Part shown: positions 7,582 to 14,732 of the stretch, piece after piece
Layout: every line of letters starts with the position of its first letter
Position numbering within the stretch: the first letter of the stretch is position 1
Origin: Patescibacteria group bacterium
Lineage (GTDB): Bacteria > Patescibacteriota > UBA1384
DNA length: 20,947 nt
NCBI GenBank assembly: GCA_017992655.1
Contig: JAGOOF010000004.1
Span: forward strand, 1 to 20,947
Direction: 5' to 3'
The notes under the pieces: model-generated
What the model was told of the DNA's origin: nothing
Databases searched by the model: none
Seen by the model: only the letters and a program-made list of their open reading frames with translations
Made by a program: the position numbers and the translations under genes

Positions 7582-7705
7582 CTTCAGGCGGAGTGAGAAC
7601 TATTGCGAGACGATGCCACTCACGGTTTTTAGTTTTCGAGATAACGCTTCCTTTTACGCTCAGCGCTACCGTACCTCGCCCGAAGAGAGGGTCTCTCGAA
7701 CGGTA
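7582..7705. repeat. Degenerate copy of the TTCGAG/GAGAAC intergenic element
   Basis: In the gap between the AAA+ gene and rodA, gagtgagaactat (from 7591) and ttagttttcgag (7629-7640) are inverted relative to each other, and ctctcgaacggtaaaaat (7693-7710) matches the arms of the elements at 12222-12403. The left outer arm has decayed. The inside also holds short self-complementary stretches (agcgct; tacc-ggta). No gene is seen between the AAA+ start and 7742. Confidence 0.5.
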
Positions 7706-7742
7706 AAAATATCATCTCCCCATCATTCCTCATAGTATATCG

Positions 7743-8825
7743 TTAAAGGTTAGAGCGATGGCGTATGTAGATACTTTGCATAATACCGAGCATAATAAAA
7801 TCAACAACCAACGCGGTTCCGCCGTGCGAGACAAATGGCAAAGGAATACCCGTAACTGGTGCGAGGCTTAAATTCATGCCAATATTTACGGCGATTTGCA
7901 CGCTAATCATGGCACCAAACCCAATGGAGAGATAGCGCCCATAGGCGTCTTTCGCAATGGAGGCAATGCGGTAAATACGCCAGTTTAAAAATGCGAGTGC
8001 GAGCACCAAGCCCATTGCCCCCACGAAACCAGTCGCCTCGGCCCAACCGGCAAAAATAAAGTCGGTATGAGCAACCGGCAAGAAGTTCAACTGGCTCTGT
8101 GGGCCATTGCCTAAACCACGGCCGGTTAAACCACCAGAGCCTACAGCAATTAATGACTGGATAACGTTATAACCAGCCCCATAAGGATCCCTGCCAGGGT
8201 TAATGAAAGTATAGATTCGATTCTGTTGATAGTCCTGAAGCAAAGTCCAGCTCAATGGCAGTAAAGCCATCATAATAATAAGTGCCCCTATTTTTACTTT
8301 TCTGCTAATGGGCCAAAAGAAAAAAAGTGAAAGAAAAATTACAATAACCACTATGGTAGTGCCGAGGTCAGGCTGTTTTAAAACAAGAAAAAGCGGGGCT
8401 CCCACTAGCGCGATCACAATGAAGAGCCTTTGCCACCAGCGACTCACGGTTTGCGCAAAAAAGCTTGATACAAAAAGAATAATTGCGACCTTTAACAGTT
8501 CCGATGGCTGAAGCTGAAAAATACCTAAATCAAGCCACCTGGTTGCGCCAAACACTTTTTTCCCCACCAGAAGTACTGAAACTAGTAATATTACGCAAAC
8601 GACATAAAAAACCCATGAGATATTGCGCAAATTGCGATAATCGTAAAAAGAAAATAATAGCATTAGAATAAGGCCGATAGATGCAAAAACCACTTGTTGC
8701 CATGCGAAATAGGATTGTTGCGTACCTAAGGTTGTGCTGTAAATTGTTACAACACCAACACCAACAAGGAGTATAGGAAGAAGAATTAAAGAGAGATCTA
8801 ATGACTTAAGTACCGATAGCTTCAT
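7743..8825 (-). CDS. rodA: RodA, SEDS-family peptidoglycan glycosyltransferase
   Basis: RodA polymerises lipid II into glycan strands during cell elongation, working with a class B penicillin-binding protein in the membrane. This 360-residue protein has about ten hydrophobic segments and the family motifs QPSELLK (106-112), QPDLGT (151-156), GSGGLTGRGLG followed by QSQLNFLP (229-250), HTDFIF (253-258, with D255 aligning to the essential aspartate), and PVTGIPLPFVSHGG (323-336). The GIPLPF and HTDF signatures favour RodA over FtsW. The ATG overlaps the IleRS stop by 4 nt (ATGA), indicating translational coupling. No partner PBP2 is in the window. Confidence 0.93.
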   Translation of the reverse strand: MKLSVLKSLDLSLILLPILLVGVGVVTIYSTTLGTQQSYFAWQQVVFASIGLILMLLFSFYDYRNLRNISWVFYVVCVILLVSVLLVGKKVFGATRWLDLGIFQLQPSELLKVAIILFVSSFFAQTVSRWWQRLFIVIALVGAPLFLVLKQPDLGTTIVVIVIFLSLFFFWPISRKVKIGALIIMMALLPLSWTLLQDYQQNRIYTFINPGRDPYGAGYNVIQSLIAVGSGGLTGRGLGNGPQSQLNFLPVAHTDFIFAGWAEATGFVGAMGLVLALAFLNWRIYRIASIAKDAYGRYLSIGFGAMISVQIAVNIGMNLSLAPVTGIPLPFVSHGGTALVVDFIMLGIMQSIYIRHRSNL

Positions 8826-11680
8826 TGTAAATAAATTGTTGCCTCACCACCGTGAAGTTTGATATGCGCTTGCTCACCCTTCGCCTCGCTTTTTTCAACC
8901 AATGCAAGGGTAGAATTGGTTAGCGTAGAAAGTTTTTCGACGTGTTGTCCTAAATCTATTGTGCTACAAAGAGCAACGTTTGCTCGAGCGCTAGGGAGAA
9001 GACCTGCTTTTTTCCGTAGATCTTGTATTGCCCGAGAGATTTCTCTAAGGTCGCCTTCTTTTTTTAGCTCTTTAGTTAAAATACTATCTATGAAAATCTT
9101 GTTTCTGTTATTCTCTGCCATTAACCAACTCTTTTCACCCTTTTCACTAATTGCCAAAACATTAAGCTCCTGCAACAATATTTTTTCCGCGGTTTCGCTT
9201 AACTTATTTTTAGAGCTAAGCTCGTAGCTTAAACGTCCCAATGGCTGACGCACTTTTATTTTATTTAACGAACGTACATTATGGCCAAGCTCTGTTAATT
9301 CTCTAACTTTTGCCATTTCCTTAATAAGTGCATGGTCGATTTCTTTTGTCTCTTCCCAATCGAGTAAATGGACGCTCTGAGGGCCACTTGCGCCACGTAC
9401 AAGCTGATAAATAATTTCTGCCATAAAAGGCATAAAAGGAGCGATAATTACCGCAGTTTTGTGTAGGACCGCTGTTAAGCTTTGTTTGAATTCTTTGTCT
9501 GTCCTTTTACGGCTTAAACGGAGGTACCACTGGGAAATATCGGTAATTAATTCCTCTACTTTGCGCGCTGCTCTTGTAAGGTCGTAATCGTCGAGAAAAT
9601 CTCTTATTTCTCCTTCGTATAAATTAATACGATTTTCGATCCATTTATCAAGCAACTCCCCTTCTTCTGTTACTTTGCTTTCGTCTGTTTTAAGAAACTT
9701 ATGCCAATAAACGAGTGTGTTCCAAAGAGGGAAAACTGTTCTTCTTGCCTCTTGCAACACCAGATTGTTAGAGAACCTGTAATCTTCACCAATTTGCGTT
9801 GCTGTGTATAAATAAATTCTTAGGCCGTCTGCCCCAATTTTATCGAAGATTTCACTGGGTTCGGGGTAGTTACGCAACTTTTTAGAAAGTTTTTGCCCGT
9901 TTTCCGATAGCACCAATCCGTTGACGACAACATTAAAAAACGAGGGCTCTTCCATAATCGCTCCGCTTATAACGTGCATGGTGTAAAACCATCCTCTAGT
10001 CTGATCCATCCCCTCTGCGATGAAGTCAGCAGGAAAGTTTTCGTTAAATAGCTCTTTATTTTCAAACGGGTAATGCCACTGCCCATAAGGCATACAGCCT
10101 GATTCGAACCAACAATCGAAAACTTCTGGAATCCTCCGCATAACCGCACCACACTCGCACGTTAAAGTTACTTCGTCTATTTGGGGACGATGGGGGTCGA
10201 AATCTTTGGACAAACCGAGCTGTGAAAAGGAAGAAACCGATTTCTTCAACCCACATTTTGTGCACTGCCAAATGGGGATAGGTGTCCCCCAAAAACGCTG
10301 GCGAGCGATATTCCAATCACGTGCTCCTTCAAGCCATTTGCCAAAACGACCTTCTTTTATGTATTGGGGACGCCAGTTTATTTTTTCGTTTAAGCCGACC
10401 AGTCTTTCTTTAATTTTAGACACCGCCACAAACCAAGAGCTAGTTGCAATATAAATTAGCGGGCTGTCACAACGCCAACAAAAGGGATAAGTGTGGCGTA
10501 CGGTTTCTTCTCTAAAGAGTAAATTTCTTTCTTTCAGATCGTTAATGATTGTCTTGTCACCTTCTTTAATATATTGGCCTCGTCCTATCTCAGTGAGCAT
10601 TTTCCCGTCGTAGCCAGCGCTAAAAACCAATGGTAATTGATACTTTTTCCCCAGCGCCATATCTTCTTCACCGTAAGCAGGCGCAATATGAACAATACCT
10701 GTTCCTTCTTCCAAACTAACAAAATCAGCGCTGTAAACACGATGGGCGTTATCAAGGTTATCTAGTTTATTGAGAGAGTTTTCGTTTATGGGGTAGAGAG
10801 GCTCATAGAGCATGCCACATAAATCAGCTCCAATGCAACTTTTTATTGGCTTGGCTTTTTCGCCAGTTATTTTGGAAAAAAGATCTTCTGCCAACCAAAT
10901 TTGCTCATTGTTTAATTGGTACAAACCGTATTTTACGTTGCTATTAACCGCAAGCGCTAGGTTTGCCGGCAATGTCCATGGTGTTGTAGTCCATGCCAAA
11001 AAATATTGATTATCTTGATTTTTTACTTTGAATTTTACAAAAAGAGAAGGGTCCTTGACGTTGTCTTTATATCCTTGGTTTGTTTCAAAGTTTGATAATG
11101 AAGTACCGCAACGGGTGCAATAAGGCTGGTTTGTATAACCTTCGTAAATTAAACCTTTCTCCCAGAGTTCGTTAAAGACCCACCACACACTTTCGATATA
11201 ATTTTTTTCTAAAGTGGCATAGTTGTTATCGAAATCAAGCCAACGTCCTACCCTTTTCATAAGGTCCGTCCACTCATTTGCATATTTAAAGACAGAGTCA
11301 CGAGCACATTTGTTAAATTTGTCTATGCCATATTCTTCTATTTGCTTTTTACCGGCAATACCAAGTTCCTTTTCTATTTGGTACTCTACTGGCAGGCCAT
11401 GGCAGTCCCAACCATTACGCCTCGGCACCAAGTAGCCACGCATTGTTTTATAGCGTACGAACAAATCTTTAATGCTCATTGCGAGAATATGGCCATAATG
11501 AGGAAGGCCATTTGCAAATGGAGGGCCATCGTAAAAAACAAACTTATCATTCCCATTTCTGTTTTCAAGGGATTTTGCGAAGATACTTTCTTCTTCCCAA
11601 AATCTAATTATTTCTTTTTCTAACTTTGGTAAATCGGAAAGAGATTGAGTATTTTTTATAAGTTTTTTAAGGTCAGACAT
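8822..11680 (-). CDS. ileS: Isoleucyl-tRNA synthetase, type 2 (eukaryote-like)
   Basis: The enzyme charges tRNA-Ile with isoleucine in the cytoplasm. From the start used here it has 952 residues. The Rossmann core carries the HIGH-box variant HYGH (61-64) within PPFANGLPHYGHILA, and the KMSKS variant KLSKK (597-601) followed by LRNYPEP. That 'SK-K/R-L-K/R-NYP' form is typical of type 2 IleRS (eukaryotic, archaeal and some bacterial). An editing domain lies between them. Cysteine pairs CTRC (188-191), CWRC (401-404), CTKC (473-476) and CEC (508-510) suggest bound zinc. EGMDQTRGWFY precedes the KLSKK loop. I chose the ATG at 11680 because AAAGGG lies just upstream; an in-frame ATG at 11692 adds four residues. 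It overlaps the RNase HI gene and is followed by rodA with an ATGA overlap. At about 950 residues it is shorter than many type 2 enzymes, mainly in the C-terminal part. Confidence 0.95.
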   Translation of the reverse strand: MSDLKKLIKNTQSLSDLPKLEKEIIRFWEEESIFAKSLENRNGNDKFVFYDGPPFANGLPHYGHILAMSIKDLFVRYKTMRGYLVPRRNGWDCHGLPVEYQIEKELGIAGKKQIEEYGIDKFNKCARDSVFKYANEWTDLMKRVGRWLDFDNNYATLEKNYIESVWWVFNELWEKGLIYEGYTNQPYCTRCGTSLSNFETNQGYKDNVKDPSLFVKFKVKNQDNQYFLAWTTTPWTLPANLALAVNSNVKYGLYQLNNEQIWLAEDLFSKITGEKAKPIKSCIGADLCGMLYEPLYPINENSLNKLDNLDNAHRVYSADFVSLEEGTGIVHIAPAYGEEDMALGKKYQLPLVFSAGYDGKMLTEIGRGQYIKEGDKTIINDLKERNLLFREETVRHTYPFCWRCDSPLIYIATSSWFVAVSKIKERLVGLNEKINWRPQYIKEGRFGKWLEGARDWNIARQRFWGTPIPIWQCTKCGLKKSVSSFSQLGLSKDFDPHRPQIDEVTLTCECGAVMRRIPEVFDCWFESGCMPYGQWHYPFENKELFNENFPADFIAEGMDQTRGWFYTMHVISGAIMEEPSFFNVVVNGLVLSENGQKLSKKLRNYPEPSEIFDKIGADGLRIYLYTATQIGEDYRFSNNLVLQEARRTVFPLWNTLVYWHKFLKTDESKVTEEGELLDKWIENRINLYEGEIRDFLDDYDLTRAARKVEELITDISQWYLRLSRKRTDKEFKQSLTAVLHKTAVIIAPFMPFMAEIIYQLVRGASGPQSVHLLDWEETKEIDHALIKEMAKVRELTELGHNVRSLNKIKVRQPLGRLSYELSSKNKLSETAEKILLQELNVLAISEKGEKSWLMAENNRNKIFIDSILTKELKKEGDLREISRAIQDLRKKAGLLPSARANVALCSTIDLGQHVEKLSTLTNSTLALVEKSEAKGEQAHIKLHGGEATIYLQ

Positions 11681-12089
11681 TTGCCCTTTCATCGAGTGCT
11701 TTGTTCACGAGAGAATCAGCCACTTTGTTCTGCTCTCTTTTCACGTGGTTAAACTGTACGCTCGTGAAACTAGATAATTGCTCTTTAATATCGTGGAACA
11801 AGATTTTTAGTTTTTCGTCTTTAACGCGATATTCACCCTTGAGCTGTTTGACTACCAACTCGCTATCTAAAAACGCCTCTATCACCTCACCATCTTTTTG
11901 TTGGGCAAGCTTTTTTAAAGCGAAAAGCAATGCGTTATATTCCGCGATATTATTAGTGGCGTTGCCAATGTAGCGGGAAAGACGCCATATCTCTTTTCCT
12001 TCGCCAGTGTAGGCAACCGCTCCCACCGCTGCCGGCCCCGGGTTGCCACGCGCCCCACCATCTGTATATATTTTGATTGCTTTGCTCAT
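11673..12089 (-). CDS. rnhA: Ribonuclease HI
   Basis: It cleaves the RNA strand of RNA-DNA hybrids, removing primers and R-loops. The protein has 138 residues, a usual length for a single-domain enzyme. The four acidic catalytic residues are visible: D10 in TDGGARGNPGPA, E50 in NIAEYNA, D75 in FLDSELVV and D125 in KVADSLVNKAL, with H115 in the flexible loop before it. The TDGGARGNPGP and NIAEY forms are typical of the Rv2228c/plant-type bacterial subfamily rather than E. coli RnhA. It is first in the operon with ileS and rodA. No Shine-Dalgarno precedes the ATG; the promoter at 12096-12124 would start transcription at the ATG itself. Confidence 0.93.
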   Translation of the reverse strand: MSKAIKIYTDGGARGNPGPAAVGAVAYTGEGKEIWRLSRYIGNATNNIAEYNALLFALKKLAQQKDGEVIEAFLDSELVVKQLKGEYRVKDEKLKILFHDIKEQLSSFTSVQFNHVKREQNKVADSLVNKALDERANV

Positions 12090-12095
12090 AGCATT

Positions 12096-12124
12096 ATCAT
12101 ATATTTTTTAGGCTTTTTATTCAA
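12096..12124 (-). promoter_or_regulatory. Sigma-70-like promoter, predicted to give a leaderless rnhA message
   Basis: The minus strand has TTGAAT (12119-12124), a 17-nt spacer, and TATGAT (12096-12101). Six bases separate the -10 box from the ATG, so +1 would fall on the A of the start codon. This agrees with the lack of a Shine-Dalgarno before rnhA. It would drive the rnhA-ileS-rodA operon. Confidence 0.5.
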
Positions 12125-12182
12125 GCAACCATTTCGCAGGTAACGTGACACACAGGGAAAGAAATGCCTATGCCTTAATACT

Positions 12183-12202
12183 GCTCGAACGCAGACGAGA
12201 AC
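12183..12202 (+). repeat. Single half-element of the TTCGAG/GAGAAC family
   Basis: gctcgaacgcagacgagaac followed by tat is related to the forward halves at 12223-12242 and 12322-12340. It may pair at a distance with the reversed half at 12435-12458, leaving the two full inverted elements nested between them. Confidence 0.5.
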
Positions 12203-12221
12203 TATCCGTAGCCTCCAATAC

Positions 12222-12307
12222 CGTTCGAACGAAGACAAGAACTAATACGAAAGGAAATAACCTACACAATAGTTCTCGAGATGGTGCTCCGCGCGTTCTC
12301 TCGAACG
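12222..12307. repeat. Inverted intergenic element, copy 1
   Basis: Two nested inverted arms: CGTTCGA (12222-12228) with TCGAACG (12301-12307), and AGAACTA (12238-12244) with TAGTTCT (12270-12276). Both pairs are perfect. The organisation is the same as in copy 2, so the arms are conserved while the intervening bases differ. Confidence 0.65.
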
Positions 12308-12314
12308 ATAAATC

Positions 12315-12403
12315 TTTTACTGTTCGAGCGAAGTGAGAACTATCACATTAGCGCAAGAGTAACGGTCTTTAGTTCTCGTCATTCCATTCCTCGAACAGTA
12401 AAA
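12315..12403. repeat. Inverted intergenic element, copy 2 (best preserved)
   Basis: The outer arms are a perfect 14-bp inverted repeat, TTTTACTGTTCGAG (12315-12328) with its complement at 12390-12403. The inner arms GAGAACTA (12335-12342) and TAGTTCTC (12370-12377) are a perfect 8-bp inverted repeat. The left half alone (12322-12340) can fold into a small hairpin around a GCGAAGT turn. No coding potential is seen across it. Confidence 0.7.
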
Positions 12404-12413
12404 AGATAGTTTA

Positions 12414-12435
12414 CCCCGCATCGAATGGTGCGGGG
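12414..12435. repeat. Short GC-rich hairpin
   Basis: CCCCGCA (12414-12420) and TGCGGGG (12429-12435) form a 7-bp stem with an 8-nt loop. No T-run follows immediately on either strand, so it is not a standard intrinsic terminator, although it could help stop minus-strand transcription from the pilus operon. Confidence 0.55.
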
Positions 12436-12458
12436 TTCTCGGTGAGTACACCTCGAAC
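12435..12458 (-). repeat. Reversed half-element of the TTCGAG/GAGAAC family
   Basis: gttctcggtgagtacacctcgaac followed by gataaaa matches the reversed halves at 12272-12306 and 12372-12396. It shares its first base with the GC hairpin at 12414-12435. Confidence 0.5.
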
Positions 12459-12500
12459 GATAAAATACACCCTTCAAACCTTCCTGCCTTTATTGAGTTA

Positions 12501-12538
12501 GCATTTACTTCGATACTTCCCAGTATCGAAGTAAATGC
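12501..12538. terminator. Perfect 17-bp hairpin beyond the pilus operon; possible atypical terminator
   Basis: The 17 bases at 12501-12517 (gcatttacttcgatact) are perfectly complementary to 12522-12538, leaving a 4-nt loop. It lies about 50 nt past the stop of the last pilus gene, where a terminator or RNA-stabilising structure is expected. No U-tract follows on the minus strand, so termination is inference; a protein-binding site is an alternative. Confidence 0.45.
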
Positions 12539-12588
12539 AGATGATAAAAGCGCACCCATCTTAGGGGGAGCAAGAGTTAGTGTTCTGC

Positions 12589-13350
12589 TTAAGGCTTGCT
12601 AATGCTTATGATTTGTTTGCTTTCGCGATAGAGGCCCTCGCCACGGATTACGGCAATATTACTTACATTTTGATTTTTGTCGGGAACAACTTGCCATTTA
12701 GTGTTGTATCGACAATCGCTTGAGAGCAAGTAATCCTGTGTCATATTATAATTGTTCCCTGATGGAATGAAACTTTTTGCAAAAATCGGGGTAAACAATA
12801 TTTGGTTTTGAGACAATGGCAAATAATAAGCGTGGTCATTATTGCCCTCGGGCCAAATTCCCGCGCTGTTCGCCAAACCGTTTAACGTCTTTCTTCCTCC
12901 GTTTTGATCTTCGGCGACGAGATAAATAAAAATATCTTGCGGAGCAGGACAGCTTCCCCCCGAATCTAAGCTTATTTCTTCCAGGCGTAAACTAAGGTTA
13001 CCACTCCCTTCGATATTAAGTGTTTGCGCTTTTGTCCCTTCGACATTAAATGAGACATCGCCCTGTGGCGAATAAAACACACTCCCCTTGGCGAGTGTCT
13101 TTTCTTGCTTGTCTCCGTCTTGCAAATTCACCTCTCGATTTTTTTCACCCTCCTCATTATCAAGTGCAATACCCCACCACACACCCGCTTGCGCGCCATA
13201 TTGAGCAACGAGGGCATCTAAAAAACGGGTATTTGTATTGTGCTCAACTAGTAATTGCCCGCTAATACTCGCTACCACAATTGTAACCAGCGATACAACG
13301 GACATCACTATTATCATGGCAGAACCTTTTTTCTTTTTGCTAATATTCAT
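12589..13350 (-). CDS. PilX/GspK-like minor pilin
   Basis: A 253-residue protein with a type IV prepilin-like start: a lysine-rich leader ending in KKKKG, then SAMIIVMSVVSLVTIVVASI as the hydrophobic helix. It lacks the glutamate at position 5 of the mature protein, as PilX/GspK-type minor subunits often do. The rest is a long periplasmic-type or extracellular domain with no recognised motif. The start is the ATG at 13350: GGGAG lies 5 nt upstream and the ATG overlaps the stop of the previous gene (ATGA). A GTG two codons earlier overlaps the ribosome site and is less likely. It is the last gene of the pilus operon, after GspH, PilV and PilW-like genes, which is the usual minor-pilin set. Confidence 0.75.
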   Translation of the reverse strand: MNISKKKKGSAMIIVMSVVSLVTIVVASISGQLLVEHNTNTRFLDALVAQYGAQAGVWWGIALDNEEGEKNREVNLQDGDKQEKTLAKGSVFYSPQGDVSFNVEGTKAQTLNIEGSGNLSLRLEEISLDSGGSCPAPQDIFIYLVAEDQNGGRKTLNGLANSAGIWPEGNNDHAYYLPLSQNQILFTPIFAKSFIPSGNNYNMTQDYLLSSDCRYNTKWQVVPDKNQNVSNIAVIRGEGLYRESKQIISISKP

Positions 13351-13841
13351 TGCCACTCCCGAGTCGCAAAACTTACCTGATATTCGACTAAGCTTGTGGG
13401 TTTATTCTTAGATTCCGCCGTTAGCTCAACCGTTAGGAGGTTATTGCCAGACGCGCTAAAAATAGGTTTATCATTTCTTTTTATTAACGACACGTTGTCA
13501 GAAGATAAATACTGTGGTTCTTCGCCAATTACCTGGCGATATAAACGGCCATCTTTTATGCCGTAGATAAGTTTGAGGTCGGAACATTTTTTGTCCCACA
13601 ACAAAACTGCCTCATCGTTTTGTGAGCTTGTGACACAGTCCGCTCTCATTATCGCTCCGCTTAACTCTTGGTTAAGACTGCGAATAACGGCATTAATTTC
13701 TTTGATATTCTGCGCTTGCTTTATGGTTGTTAGGCCACTTGAAATTATGGCAATCGCGCTAATCATCGCCACGCTGAATAAGGTTGCCGCCAACATTACT
13801 TCCAACAAAGTGAACGCTTTTTTCTTGTGTTTTATTGCCAT
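13347..13841 (-). CDS. PilW/GspJ-like minor pilin
   Basis: A 164-residue prepilin-like protein. The leader MAIKHKKKA is followed by FTLLEVMLAATLFSVAMISA, with E5 of the mature form present. The residue before the cleavage site is alanine rather than the near-universal glycine, which still allows processing in studied prepilins but less well. Downstream is a roughly 130-residue domain with one cysteine pair (TSS-flanked C and KKC) and beta-rich character. The gene overlaps the PilV-like gene by 10 nt and the PilX-like gene by 4 nt. Position and leader support a minor pilin of the initiation complex. Confidence 0.75.
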   Translation of the reverse strand: MAIKHKKKAFTLLEVMLAATLFSVAMISAIAIISSGLTTIKQAQNIKEINAVIRSLNQELSGAIMRADCVTSSQNDEAVLLWDKKCSDLKLIYGIKDGRLYRQVIGEEPQYLSSDNVSLIKRNDKPIFSASGNNLLTVELTAESKNKPTSLVEYQVSFATREWQ

Positions 13842-14245
13842 TTTGATAGCTCCGTTGTCAGTGAATATTGCTTGTCTTTATCTGTGCGCGGGTCAAGCCA
13901 TTGCACTAATACCGACATTCTCCAGAGAGTATCATTTAACACCGCGTCGTCTTTTACTTCTTCAATTTTTATTTCCCTATTGTATGTGACATTATTTAAT
14001 GTAACGTTCTTATCAAAAGTTGGCACTTCTCCTTTCTGGGGATCTTTTTCGTAAGAAGCAACAGCACGTTCTAAAACGTCTTGTGCGAGACCGGCCGCCA
14101 CCAAAGATTCTTCACTAGCTAAAGCGATTTTTAGTGATTGGCTGGCAACAGCTCCAAAAGAAGAAATGACAACCGCAAGCACAGAAAGAGCAATCATTAC
14201 CTCTATTATGCCAAAACCATTTTTTTTATTGTGATATTTTTGCAT
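13832..14245 (-). CDS. PilV/GspI-like minor pilin
   Basis: A 137-residue prepilin: leader ...HNKKNG, then FGIIEVMIALSVLAVVISSF with F1 and E5 of the mature protein. A short C-terminal domain (DTLWRMSVLVQW, ending in LTTELSKWQ) resembles the GspI/PilV layout. The ATG at 14245 gives a 10-residue leader; an ATG at 14257 would add four residues. Neither has a clear Shine-Dalgarno, and both overlap the end of the upstream gene, so translational coupling is likely. Confidence 0.75.
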   Translation of the reverse strand: MQKYHNKKNGFGIIEVMIALSVLAVVISSFGAVASQSLKIALASEESLVAAGLAQDVLERAVASYEKDPQKGEVPTFDKNVTLNNVTYNREIKIEEVKDDAVLNDTLWRMSVLVQWLDPRTDKDKQYSLTTELSKWQ

Positions 14246-14732
14246 ATATAAGACCATTTTCGTCTAAAACTACATAGTTTTTTTTGTTAATACCAGCTCG
14301 TTCAACGGTATACGTAACAGGCTCTGCTTCTTTTACTTGCGCATAAATGTTATTTTCCGCCTTAAAAGAAACGAAGCACTGCTCACAGCTAATGTGGAAA
14401 GTATCTTTAATTTTTTCTTGCAATACAATGTCGCCGTCTCCGCAACGGTAGGGCGATTCTGGTTTTATTTTTTCTCCTACAACCCTTAATGTTTTCTCGC
14501 TCGGCACCACCTCAAAGCAGTAAGAGAGAGCTTCGCTTTCGGGGGTTGGAGCAAGCGACATAATTTTAGCCCGTTCGAGCATCGATTGGATATGTTTAGT
14601 ATAAGCATCTAATTCTCTTTTCCCCGTAACACGGTTGTACAAAGGAAGCGCCACAATAAAAAGCAAGCATATTATTGTTAATACTATTAATAGCTCGATT
14701 AACGTTGTGCCACGCTTAGTTACCAAAAACAT
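14226..14732 (-). CDS. GspH/FimT-like minor pseudopilin
   Basis: A 168-residue prepilin: leader MFLVTKRG, then TTLIELLIVLTIICLLFIVA with E5 present. The C-terminal part has four cysteines (SYCFEV, YRCGDG, SCEQCF), which could form disulfides outside the cell. The frame is open far upstream, but the ATG at 14732 is chosen because AAGGAGG lies 9 nt before it and the leader then has the right length; a longer form would run through the previous gene and bury the leader. It overlaps the upstream pilin gene by 17 nt. Confidence 0.78.
   Translation of the reverse strand: MFLVTKRGTTLIELLIVLTIICLLFIVALPLYNRVTGKRELDAYTKHIQSMLERAKIMSLAPTPESEALSYCFEVVPSEKTLRVVGEKIKPESPYRCGDGDIVLQEKIKDTFHISCEQCFVSFKAENNIYAQVKEAEPVTYTVERAGINKKNYVVLDENGLIYAKISQ

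Noticed and set aside
8822..12089. Recoded TGA (glycine or tryptophan)
   Set aside because: The IleRS and RNase HI frames both end at TGA at the expected family length, and conserved Trp residues use TGG, so TGA is a stop.
12183..12242. tRNA gene suggested by GTTCGAAC-like T-loop words
   Set aside because: No acceptor stem, anticodon arm or CCA-adjacent pairing can be built around them; the words recur as arms of the inverted elements.
12317..12559. 80-codon open frame on the minus strand in the long gap
   Set aside because: It runs through the inverted elements and the perfect hairpin, shows no domain or ribosome site, and looks like chance.
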